Shown one piece after another: positions 1 to 8,539 of a DNA stretch of 22,650 bases. A program made the translations under genes and the position numbers. How positions within the stretch are numbered: position 1 is the stretch's first letter; every line of letters begins with the position of its first letter. The DNA comes from Spirogloea muscicola (taxonomy: Eukaryota; Streptophyta; Zygnematophyceae; Spirogloeales; Spirogloeaceae): contig WELB01000181.1 in assembly GCA_009602725.1 (NCBI GenBank), forward strand, positions 176,471-199,120. Direction: 5' to 3'. The notes beneath the pieces are model-generated. The model had not been told where the DNA came from. It ran no database searches and saw only the letters and a list, made by a program, of their open reading frames with translations.

Positions 1-217
1 GGGAGGAGGGAGGAGAAGGGGTGGGAGGGGAGGGAGGAGAAGAGGAAAGGAGGGTGGGAGGGAGGGAGGCAGGTGGAGAGGGAGAGGGGAAAGGCAAGAG
101 GGAGGTAGAGAGAGAGGGGGAGAGAGGGAGAGGGAGGAGGGGGAGGAGGGGAGGGTAAGAGAGGAGGAAGAGTGAGAGAGGGAGGGGGGGGAGGAGGGGA
201 AGGGGAGGAGAGGTAGG
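1..217. repeat. Purine-only GGA/GAG tract
   Basis: The first about 217 bases are almost entirely G and A on the plus strand, an irregular mix of GGAGG, GAGAG and AAGGGG units without a fixed period. No gene is visible in it. It resembles, in the same purine sense, the minus strand of 4026-4402, which lies inside an intron of the PI synthase gene. Such tracts can be intronic or intergenic simple sequence; it is cut by the window edge. Confidence 0.8.
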
Positions 218-345
218 GGAGGTATGTCAACAATGTGGTGGTCGAAAGCTGGCGCTCATCAAACAGACGGATCACAATCCATAGGACTTAATTATGTGCA
301 CTGTGCAGTTTTATCATTCCCGAATGCCCGAAGCATGAGTACCAG

Positions 346-591
346 ATGATGAAGCGTCGACTTCTGGGCCCGCAGGGCAGCAAGCTCGGGCAAGCAGGAG
401 TGAACGGCGGCGAGCAGGGGCCGCGTAGCCGGAAGGAAATAGCTGCCTTGGCGGAGCTGCACGGCGCGCAGGTGACACCCTCACTTGCCCTCTCCCTTTT
501 TGCCGACCTCTTGCTGAAGCGGATACCCGTGGACATCCTCGGCAACTTCACGGCCAAGGTCAACCTCTGGGCCGTCTACCCTTCATGCAAG
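346..591 (+). CDS. Possible exon of an unrecognised gene
   Basis: A GC-rich stretch is open in one plus frame and ends at a good splice donor (GCAAG followed by GTAGGC, at 591/592). The peptide is balanced in composition; its second half reads like a folded helical protein, for example LHGAQVTPSLALSLFADLLL followed by KRIPVDILGNFTAKVNLW. The ATG at 346 is only the first in-frame ATG; the true exon may begin at an upstream acceptor. I do not recognise the family. The opposite strand is also open but gives an Arg/Ser/Cys-rich, unlikely peptide. No clear following exon was found before 1794, so the gene may be broken or the call wrong. Confidence 0.3.
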
Positions 592-1257
592 GTAGGCCAT
601 GGTTGCTTCTCGATGCTGGCTGCATCATGGAGAATCGCAGCCGACATGCTCCTCATCAGCCGGCTCTGTAGGACCAGCATAGCAGTTCTAATAACTGTGT
701 AGAGAAGGCTTTTTGACGAACATATGCACCAGCTTTCACCAGCTAAATCCTCACAACCTGAAGCCCTTGCCACTGTAAACCCCAAGGAATTGGTACCCCA
801 ATTGCTGATATTGAAATGCATTGGCTGCACTTGAGTCTCTGCAGATCAGAATGGCGTGCTTAATGGGCTTAAATCCCACAACACTCGCAATCCTGAACAA
901 AACTTGCCAGTGGAGTTACGGCCTTTAATGTCAGTTCTCACACTCTTCGAACACTGCACCAGCCAACACTTGTTGGTCGCTGCCAGTGAGCGGCTTGTAC
1001 ATAATTACATATACTCTCCACAAGCCGCTTGTGGAAAATTTGGAATTTGATGGTTGCTGTTGACCTCAGCTTGTTGTTTTAAAGCTCGATGGATGAGCTT
1101 GATTCTAAGGGGAACCCATGCAGCAGCTATGTCACACATAAGAGTAGCTACAAGGTAGACGCGAAGTGTCTCTTGACATGCATGTCATGTCAGGCCTGCT
1201 AATTGTGTGAAGTGCTCAGTAATCGTTTTGCACTTATGGTCACATCATACTTCCCCG

Positions 1258-1295
1258 AGGAGCTTGCAACTCTTGCATTTGAGTTGCAAGCTCCT
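1258..1295. repeat. Perfect 15-bp stem hairpin
   Basis: AGGAGCTTGCAACTC (1258-1272) is the exact reverse complement of GAGTTGCAAGCTCCT (1281-1295), separated by an 8-base loop. It lies about 500 bp downstream of the PI synthase stop codon (minus sense), so it could be in the 3' UTR, a small RNA precursor, or a remnant of a small inverted-repeat element. Confidence 0.75.
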
Positions 1296-1596
1296 TGCAT
1301 GGGCTTTATTAGACCAAGTAAGCAAGGGTAACAAAGCTTGACTGACATTCTCCCCAAGGACCGTCAAGTTGGAACATCCTGAGGACTAAGTGTCAGCATC
1401 AGACTGCATATGAGCAGGTGGATGCGTGGTTGTGCTCAAGTTAATGTAGTCAGCATCGAGGAAGTGGAATAAAGAAATAGATGTAATTGAAGTATCTGCT
1501 TTGAGATTATTCACACATCTAGCGTCAAATGCTAAACTAATAGGACAAACAAGCTACAAGCTGGGCTTCACAGCTGTCGTGCAAGCTTGCCAGTAC

Positions 1597-1601
1597 TTAC
1601 A
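1597..1601 (-). terminator. Candidate TGTAA poly(A) signal, PI synthase
   Basis: On the minus strand the pentamer TGTAA, the usual polyadenylation signal of chlorophyte algae, occurs 193 nt after the PI synthase stop. A five-base match can occur by chance, so this is only suggestive. Confidence 0.3.
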
Positions 1602-1793
1602 GAAGCTGGTCATTCTCTTCAATGCTAGTGCTGCTAAGGCTAAAGGCCATTGCATGACGTGAAATCAAGTTGCAGTTTCCACGGAGGCCAGCTAGACCAC
1701 GTCCTCCAGACACTAGATTACGAGCCCGGTCGCATCCAACTCCATGACTCTTTCTAAATATCTGGTCTTCACTAGGAAAGCTTTGAGTCACTG

Positions 1794-4700
1794 TCACTCA
1801 GCCCTCGCTTTCAATCTTCTCTTATTGATGTCATACTGCACAATAGCATCGGCAGCTGATTTGGCCTGCACAGAGCACGTAGATGCTCAAATTTCAATCG
1901 CCAAGCAGTAAGCTAAGCAGCTTCTCTGCAGCATCAGTAAATCAATGTACATCCTTACAAGCCAAAGCAGCATGTCTCTTGCAAAACCACGTGTGTAGAA
2001 ACGTATGGAATGTACATGCTGCTTACCACCACCATTATTCTTCTGGACTTGTTGATTTCTATCACTTATTTGCCACTAAATTTCATGTAGAATTTGAGTA
2101 GCAGGCGGTCAAGGAGGAAGGAACCAGCACTCTAAAGCTAAAGCCAGTAACTTGTTGGGAAAGGAACTAGCACTCTAAATAAAGCTGAAGCCAGTAACTT
2201 CTTGGGCACCAAAGTATTGCAAGCATGGGCATCACAGTACTTACTTGGGCAATGTTGACCAACTGCTTGATGAGACACCCAGGCAGCGATACATACGCCA
2301 AGAGGGCAACTATCCCCGTAGAGTGCAGAGCAGGCACATCCACCTGCCGCGAGATGTGTCATGAGCTCAAAGTTCAGGGCTTAGGAGGTGGAACAAGAAT
2401 TTATCTGGCTGGTGTCTCTGCATGCACACAATCTGCTCACATAGCTGGGCGAGCACAGAGACTGACAAGGATAAAGTGCTATATGAGAAAGGACTTTTTG
2501 CAGGGCTTCAGATGGCTATGTGCTGCCGTGTACACAATCATAATAAGGTTGAGATGTATTCTCTGAGCCAAGTGCAATGGATCCCGGTATATAAACGGGC
2601 ATGCTCATAGGTACAGAAGCAACTCATGGCTGGACATCAAGTATAGGAACAAAATCACTCCCTTTGCCAGATGGTAGGCAGCTCACACTGAAGAATGTAT
2701 GATAGTACCGGTCATCGAGGAGGTATAGAGATAAATAGAAGACCTGCACATTACAGCAAATGACCCACTATTAAATAGATGTTGTGCAACAGTGTCACGA
2801 CTACTGCAACTCAACCAAGCTCTCAATGTGGTTTACTTAGGAGAACCATAATAGCATTCCTGAGGTAGGAGTGTTGCCAAGAAGCAGAGCATATCCTGAA
2901 GGCTCATGAATCAATATCTAATGAAAGCAATTGACAAGAAGGTGAGAATGTTTGGTTTTCTGGAAGTGAAGTGCAAGTAAGGCAAGTACTGAAAAGTACA
3001 CCCATATATCCTGCCTGAGCATTATCTGTAGCTAATGGTTATAGTCTAGCGGGGCTGACCTCAGCACCAATGCAGCAGTAGCCCATGAACGGCCTGAAGG
3101 TGTAGTAGAGACGGAGGATAGCAAGGTCATTGTCTGCCACATCCTTGTGTGTCAGCTTGCTGGACAGCAAGGAGCTGCACTCATGCAAAAAGCAGATCTG
3201 TCATAAAGAGGTTGCACTCATGCAAAAAGCAGATCTGTCATAAAGAGGTTGATTGTGTTATAACCCAATATTCAGGCTGAGTCCTACGCAGAAATGGTGG
3301 ACTGTTAATATAGTCCAAAAAGGTCTGTGGCATGCATTAACTGCGCAAGTGGATGAAGGGGAGAGGCGGAGGCAACACCTGAACATCTGCAGCCAGTGGG
3401 AAGCGATGTCCAGGCCGAGCAGCAGCACTAGCACGCCAAACCAGCTCCTATAAGAGCTCCGGCTCGCCAACAAAATCAGCCTCGCTCAATGTACTTACGA
3501 CACCAGCGCATCTTGCTCATCAACTTGGTTAAGGTGGGAAAATCAGTGTAATATGTGTACCCTGATAACCCGAGTATTCGAGATTAGGTCCTAGCCATCT
3601 GGCCAGGGTCTGCAAAGTAGGTGGGCGCTGCACCCCGGTTCCCAAACTCTCAAACTGGAATCAATCAAATGAAGTATTATGATGTTATTGCGGCACAAAG
3701 GGGGCAGCTAGCAGGGCGGCAAGGACCGTACTTGTAGAGGTGCGTGAGGACGACGAGGAGCGCCGCCGTGCTAACCCTGCCATGGCCGTCGGCGACCCAG
3801 CGGCAAACCGTCAGGCTGGACACAGCAGACCCAAAGCCCCACAACCTGGCCCCAGATGCCAGAGCCGCTGCTGCAGTGGACGCGGCAAAGTGCACGACGC
3901 TTTGCACTCAGGCATGCCGTCCTGAGCACGTCCGCACTCTGACGCAAGACAGCGCTCAATGGTGCTGCCTCGGGCGATCTCGAGCAATGCATGCAAGCAA
4001 GTCGCGCTCATCTGCTGGGGGCTGTGACATTTCTCCTTCTCTCCCTCCCTCCTCTCTCTCCCTCCCCGCCTTCCCCTTCTCTCTCACCTCCCTCCTTAAA
4101 CCCTTCTTGTCCGTCACTATCCCCCTCCACCTCCCTCTACCTCTCCCTCTCCTGAAGTCCTCCAGCTCTTCCTCTCTCCTAACCTCTGCCCCTCCATGCC
4201 ATATCCCTCCTCATCTCCCTCCCTCCCTCCCCAAGTCACCATGTACAAGTTCCTCGGTCCCACACTCGCCCTCCTCCCTCTCTTCCCACCCTCCCCACTC
4301 TCTCCCCGTCTGTCAATATACTCATCCTCCATCGCCCGCTCTCCTCCCTCCTACCCAAACTCACTCCCTCCGCTCTCTATTCCTCCACAAAACCCTTCCT
4401 GACTCGGGGCTCCGCGTCACCTGTCGGTCACCATGTCCAGCACCTGGCCGAGTGTGGAAGCTGCACAGCGGCGCAGCGGCAGCAACCGATGTCAAGCTCT
4501 CCATAAGTGCGCGAAAGTGCCCACATGAATTCGTAACCTTCAGTGTCCAAAACCTTCAACCTTTGTCGCCCTACTATATATAACTACCTAAATTCGAGAA
4601 TATTCGTTACTTTTTGAAACAGAAAATCAGAGTCAATCTACTACTGTAGGAAGCTGACAAAGAATCGTCAATGATCCTTACTGACATTGCCCAATCTTAA

Positions 4701-5248
4701 TGAGAACCCAAGACACATCTAGTACAACGTATCCTGAGTGCTGTAAGCTGGGTAAAATGGATCTCGGCGGCGAGTGCAGCAGGGCTCACATTGATTCAGG
4801 AGGCGTGCAAAGAGGCCGTCGAAGTAGTCCAGCACGAAGCTGCGCCACTCCATGCCGCGGCGCATTCGGTAATCAGAGAATTGTACATTCTACGACCGGA
4901 CTTGGACCGGAGACCTTTCCCTTACCAAAGGCCAAAATCGGCGGAGGAAATGGCAGTTCCCAATGGCGGGGCGAGTCGAACCTGAGCAGGTAGAGCGAGA
5001 CGAAGACGGCCTTGTCGGAGAAGGCGTGCGCAAAAGCCGCGACGTTGATCAGGATGCGCGCGTAGCCTGCGAGCGGCGGCGGCGGCGGCTCGGGCGGCGG
5101 CTCAGGTGGCGGCTCCTCCGGCGGTCATGGCGGTGGAGGTGGCGGCAGTCACGGCGGCGGCAATGGCGGTGGCGGCGGTGACGGCGTCGGCGGCCGCGGT
5201 CGTCTCACCGATGAGGTTTGGGACGTAGAGGTAGATGGACAGTGCCAT
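1794..5248 (-). CDS. PIS: CDP-diacylglycerol-inositol 3-phosphatidyltransferase (PI synthase)
   Basis: Makes phosphatidylinositol from CDP-diacylglycerol and myo-inositol in the ER membrane. Ten exons on the minus strand: 5248-5209, 5066-4982, 4839-4790, 4460-4421, 3776-3732, 3447-3379, 3174-3060, 2743-2687, 2343-2245 and 1865-1794. All nine introns are GT-AG and all junctions keep frame, giving 223 aa, the normal family length. The N-terminus has YLYVPNLIG then YARILIN, typical of eukaryotic PI synthases. The CDP-alcohol phosphotransferase motif is complete: D46, D49-G50, A53-R54, G63, D67, D71 (segment FVLDYFDGLFARLLNQ, then LGQVLDMVTD). Later family blocks are LDIASHWLQMF, LTHKDV, FMGYCCIGAE, KQLVNIAQ and a charged tail. 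The ATG at 5248 is the first after an in-frame TAG in the leader. Introns hold simple repeats and a 37-bp duplication. It is divergent from MRS2. Confidence 0.96.
2118..2206. repeat. Imperfect tandem repeat in PI synthase intron 9
   Basis: Two adjacent units of about 42 and 47 bp (2118-2159 and 2160-2206) share GCACTCTAAA, AAGCC/GAAGCCAGTAACTT and TTGGG with a few substitutions and a 5-base insertion in the second. Intronic; no function visible. Confidence 0.7.
3178..3251. repeat. Perfect 37-bp tandem duplication at an intron acceptor
   Basis: The 37 bases at 3178-3214 are repeated exactly at 3215-3251. On the gene's sense (minus) strand the unit is the pyrimidine-rich stretch just upstream of the AG acceptor of PI synthase exon 7 (exon begins at 3174). 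The acceptor AG itself is not duplicated, so splicing should still use the proximal site. Exact identity points to a recent event or an assembly artefact. Confidence 0.95.
4026..4402. repeat. Polypyrimidine tract in PI synthase intron 4
   Basis: The plus strand is almost all C and T (CTCCCTCC-type units) with a few interruptions; the gene's sense strand is therefore purine-rich (GGAGGGAGG). It lies wholly inside intron 4 (4420-3777). Long plus-strand open frames across it (for example 3744-4583) are Ser/Pro/Leu simple sequence, not genes. Its sense composition matches the tract at 1-217. Confidence 0.85.
5067..5208. repeat. CGG-rich intron 1 of PI synthase
   Basis: This 142-nt intron is mostly GGC/GGT/CGG triplets. 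Read on the plus strand it would give a Gly/Ser-rich chain, but it is bounded on the minus strand by a strong donor (GTGAGA) and a CGCAG acceptor that join two conserved PI synthase segments in frame. Confidence 0.8.
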
Positions 5249-5290
5249 GGCGCCGCCGCCAAGACCCAAACCCTAACCCTAAACCCGCCG

Positions 5291-5338
<48 letters not shown>

Positions 5339-5489
5339 GAGGAGGGAGGCTAGGGGTTTAAGGAGGGGGGGTTTTTAGGTCAATTTTAGGGTTTCGGCCA
5401 GGGGGCTCCGGGGGGGGGCTGGGGTTCGGGGTTTAAGCTCAGTGGGGCAATCAGCCTAACATTACAGCACNACGCCGCCGCAGCCGGCG
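5249..5489. promoter_or_regulatory. Divergent spacer with telo-box, (CCG)n and TTTAGGG-like runs
   Basis: The stretch between the PI synthase ATG and the 5' part of MRS2 holds, in order: a telomere-like C-rich run aaaccctaaccctaaaccc (5268-5286), a (CCG)n microsatellite (about 5287-5338), then G-rich degenerate TTTAGGG-like runs (5350-5435, including ttttagggtttcgg and ggggtttaag). Telo-boxes are known plant promoter elements near transcription starts. A bidirectional promoter is inferred from the position. An N at 5471 and long G runs warn of poor sequence quality. Confidence 0.55.
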
Positions 5490-5652
5490 ATGGCGCCCCA
5501 AGCGGCGGCGGCGGCGGCGGTGGCGAGGACCTGCTGCAGCACAAGCAGCTCTTCGCGATGCAGATCCAGGTACGGCGAAGGCGCCGCCGCCGCCGCCATC
5601 TCCGCCGCCTCCGGCGGCGCTCGCTCAAGCGGCGGCAGCGGCGGCGGCGCAG

Positions 5653-8517
5653 GCGGGGCGGCCGGCGCGGAGCTTCTTGGTGGCGCTGCGCAAGGCGGAA
5701 CTGGTGTCGGAGACGGGCCTGGCGCTGCGCGACCTGCGCGTCGTGCACCCCGCGTCGCACAACCAGGCGAGCCCCGCCCCGCCGCCTCATAAGCCTTCCC
5801 ATGCCTTTCCCAGCACCGGGCAGCTGTGTAGCGTGCCGATGATGGCCGTCTGCCGCTGCGGAGAGGCCACTGGCGAGGCCGCCGTCTGCCTGCCCTCCAC
5901 AGCCTTCCGTGGACGAGCACTGCCTCTGCAGCACTGCCTTCCAAAGCCATCCCATGCCTTTCCCAGCACCACGTCCTACCATTTCTAGCGGCTGATGTGA
6001 GGCCCTTGCCGACGCCACCGTCGGCTGCCGCTCTGTGCCTTCGAATGCCTTTTTGTGCCTTTCCATGTTGCTTGCACAGCAACAAGTGTCTCACTTAATT
6101 GCCAACTAGCCTTCCGCATCACATATGCCCTCGTTGAGCTCCTCGCTAAAGCCACAGCGTCACTTCCTCGGCAATCCCCTCAGCTTTCCATCATTCCGTC
6201 AATTTGACCGCTCCACTGACCCGCAGATGGGAAATATGTAGGAAAATCTGCTCAGATAGGACTACATACTTGGTTGCAGTGGTGTCGAGGTTTCACGTCG
6301 ACAAATGGGTTTCATTCGTAGTAGTAATAGTTGTGACAAGTAGTAGCGATAAGTAATAAGGTAACGATCAGTCAAAGTTTGGTCTCAGCTGCTCAGCCAC
6401 ACAACCTCCACCATGGCAGATGCCTGGCCAAAGCCGCCACCATTGATGCTGCATATGGAGTACCCCCGGCCGCTGATCCTTGGCAGCCGCCGTTTGCGCA
6501 CTGCAGTTGCCGACCATTCTGGCGCGGCGCAAGGCTATCGTTGTGTGCTTGGGCCACGTGAAGGCCATCATCACCGCCAACAAGGTGCTCGTCTTCGACC
6601 ACCACCAGCCGCGCGTGAAGCAGTACCTCTTGCCCGCGCTCGCCGCCCGCGCCAACCTCCCTGCGTCGCCTCCGAGACCGGCGGCTGCGGCAGCCAGAGA
6701 CGCCGCCCCCGCAGCGCACGACCGCCAAGGCGGGCAGCAGCCGGTGCACAAGCAGAGGGAGAGGCGGAGCTGCAGCCTCGATGGAGAGAGGCAGTGGCAG
6801 CAGCCTCTCAGAGGAGCATGCGGCGAAGCTAGAGAAAACGGCGACAATGGCAGCGGCGAGGACCGGCGCGGCGACCTGGGCGGGTGGGAGAAGGCGTGGG
6901 AGGACGTCAGCGGGGCGGAGGAGGGGCCGAGGAGGGCGGAGGTGGGGAGGAGGGAGGAGGTGCGGTGGGGGATGCCGGCGTGGGACGACCGAGGAGGTCG
7001 ATGCCGGGAAGGCGAACCGCCTGATACAGCCATCGGAGGCGGTGGCGGTGACGGTGGCGGTGGCGGCAGAGGCCGGTCACGGGAAGGCGGCGCCAGCGAC
7101 GGCGAGGAGGGCCTGGTGTTCGAGCTGCGGATGCTGGAGGCGATGCTGGAGGAGGTGGACCGCGCGCTGCGCGGCAACTTCACGCGGCTCTTCCCAGACA
7201 TCGTCAAGGCAAAACCCGTCAAAGCCCACAATCATGTCCAAATGCTTTCGCTAGTAAACCTTAGTCTTATTAGTAGTGAAACTTAGTGAACCTTATTGAA
7301 CCTTAACCTGAACCCTGACTGTCGCATTTGTGCAGCTGCTGAGGGCGGTGCTCAAGGAGGGCGACGGGAGCGACGACCAGGGGCTGAGCAACGAGGACCA
7401 GCGCCGGTTCCTCATCCTCCGCAACCGGCTGCTGCGCTTTGGCCTCACTGCCAACCAAATCAGCAACGCCCTCAAGGAGCTCCTGGCCAATGACGAGGTC
7501 TGATACCCTCTCTTAGGCTATACCATAACAGACTATCACTCTGCCTAAAGTCATGAGCAGGAGCCCCAATGAAACACAAAAGCTGATGATTAGACCTCGC
7601 CCGTATGCAATCGCGGCTGCGGTTCCGTGGCGGCGCTTGTGGCAGGACATGGCGGAAATGTACCTGACGCGAAAGGCGGCATCAGGCCAGCCTGCGCACC
7701 CAGCGCACCACTCGGAGGTGGAGGAGCTGGTTGAGAACTTCGTGCAGAAGGCAGAGGAGGTGACGGGCGAAGTCGAGACGCTGCGCCTCGTTATGGATGC
7801 CACGTCTGACCACCTCCGCTCCATCCTCGACAGGTGCCTTGTCGGCATAAGTGCCTTAGCATTGACTCGTAGGCTCGTGAGCACGCTTCAAGTAGGTATA
7901 CAAATAATCTAAATTAACACTTTAGGTAGGTACGCAAAATGTATAATCAGTAACAAGTCAACAGTTCAGGCGGTATGCTGTGCCCCAGCTTGTCTAGTCA
8001 TCATCTTAGGTGTATGATGACCTGACGGCTTTGAGGAGCTGCGGGATGGTGGCGGTGGGTGGCGGCGATGCTCTGGTGCAGCTCGCGGAACCGGCTGCTG
8101 CGGCTGGACGTAGTGCTGAACATGGCGACGTGCTCGGCAGCTACGGCGGGCACCGTGGCCGCCATGTTTGGTAGGTGCTGCCTCACCAAGTCCTCCGCAC
8201 AAATGCGGCCGCTTTGATGTCTTCAGTACCTTGCCACTGCGGCTTAACAGCCAGAGTGGCAAAGATTCGCTTTGGCAACGACATTGCGTCGCACTATAGC
8301 AAAGATGTACTAACAAATTGTATACTTTCAGCTATTGCTGAGTGCAATATGGGCGACGGCGGCGGCGATCGGCTATGGTGGCGCAGGCATGAACCTGCTC
8401 TCGACGCTGGAGGGCCACCCGCACGCATTCGCTGTTGTGAGCGCTGGTGTGGCCGCCAGCGCCGCGCTGCTCTTCACTGTCATGCACGCGTATGCACGCC
8501 GACGCCACATTCTATGA
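5653..8517 (+). CDS. MRS2: MRS2/CorA-type magnesium transporter (5' end unresolved)
   Basis: Homo-oligomeric Mg2+ channel of the CorA/MRS2 family, found in organelle or vacuolar membranes. Supported exons: 5653(?)-5766, 6507-7208, 7336-7497, 7646-7833, 8082-8170, 8387-8517; all join in frame. Family blocks in order: KAELVSETGLALRDLRVVHP, LPTILARRKAIVVCLGHVKA plus IITANKVLV, FELRMLEAMLEE, LLANDE/DMAEMYLTRK, SRNRLLRLDVVLN, TM1, then GMN, then TM2 (AFAVVSAGVAASAALLFTVM) and a short basic tail. Mg2+ selectivity motif GMN is formed at the 8170/8387 junction. A Gly/Arg-rich segment of about 150 residues (6660-7107) between IITANKVLV and FELRML is unusual and may hide an intron. Introns 1 and 2 fit best with GC donors (5767, 7209). 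No in-frame ATG is seen before 5653; a first exon ending at a GT donor (5569/5570) is possible. Confidence 0.93.
5791..5970 (+). repeat. Direct 27-bp repeat in MRS2 intron 1
   Basis: A 27-base sequence at 5791-5817 (core CCCATGCCTTTCCCAGCACC) recurs at 5944-5970 with a single difference. The 153-bp spacing and GCCTTYC-type echoes nearby (around 6030-6065) suggest a decayed local repeat inside the 740-nt intron. No function is visible. Confidence 0.7.
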
Positions 8518-8534
8518 CTGCAGCCCTGGCGCTC

Positions 8535-8539
8535 TGTAA
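8535..8539 (+). terminator. Candidate TGTAA poly(A) signal, MRS2
   Basis: TGTAA lies 18 nt after the MRS2 stop codon, the only plus-strand TGTAA seen in the next few hundred bases. A 3' UTR this short would be unusual, so the true site may be elsewhere. A 9-bp hairpin (8851-8859/8868-8876, GGCTGCTGA stem) is further downstream. Confidence 0.25.

Larger units (their letters stand above)
703..1793. other. Intergenic / 3' flank of PI synthase
   Basis: No convincing exon is visible on either strand. The part next to 1794 is presumably the 3' UTR of the minus-strand PI synthase gene. Two inverted repeats occur: a 10-bp stem at 989-998/1020-1029 and a perfect 15-bp stem at 1258-1295 (listed separately). 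Short open frames here (such as 856-1050 and 1597-1797) have no protein-like features. Confidence 0.5.

Noticed and set aside
3744-4583. 279-aa plus-strand open frame
   Set aside because: It crosses two PI synthase exons and a polypyrimidine tract on the opposite strand; the Ser/Pro/Leu chain is simple-sequence translation.
5080-5300. Gly/Ser-rich then Pro-rich plus-strand frame over PI synthase exon 1
   Set aside because: The minus strand here has a perfect exon 1 and donor joining conserved PI synthase segments; the plus frame is CGG/CCG repeat translation.
5262-5440. A chromosome end or true telomere array
   Set aside because: Only two to three C-rich repeat units and degenerate G-rich ones, with expressed-type genes on both sides; better explained as telo-box promoter sequence.
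5386-6094. Long minus-strand frames over the MRS2 5' region
   Set aside because: They are antisense to MRS2 coding sequence and intron 1; composition is Arg/Pro/Ala simple sequence from GC-rich triplets.
6368-7231. 287-aa minus-strand open frame
   Set aside because: It is antisense to the large MRS2 exon, which carries conserved family blocks on the plus strand; the antisense protein is Ser/Pro/Arg-rich.
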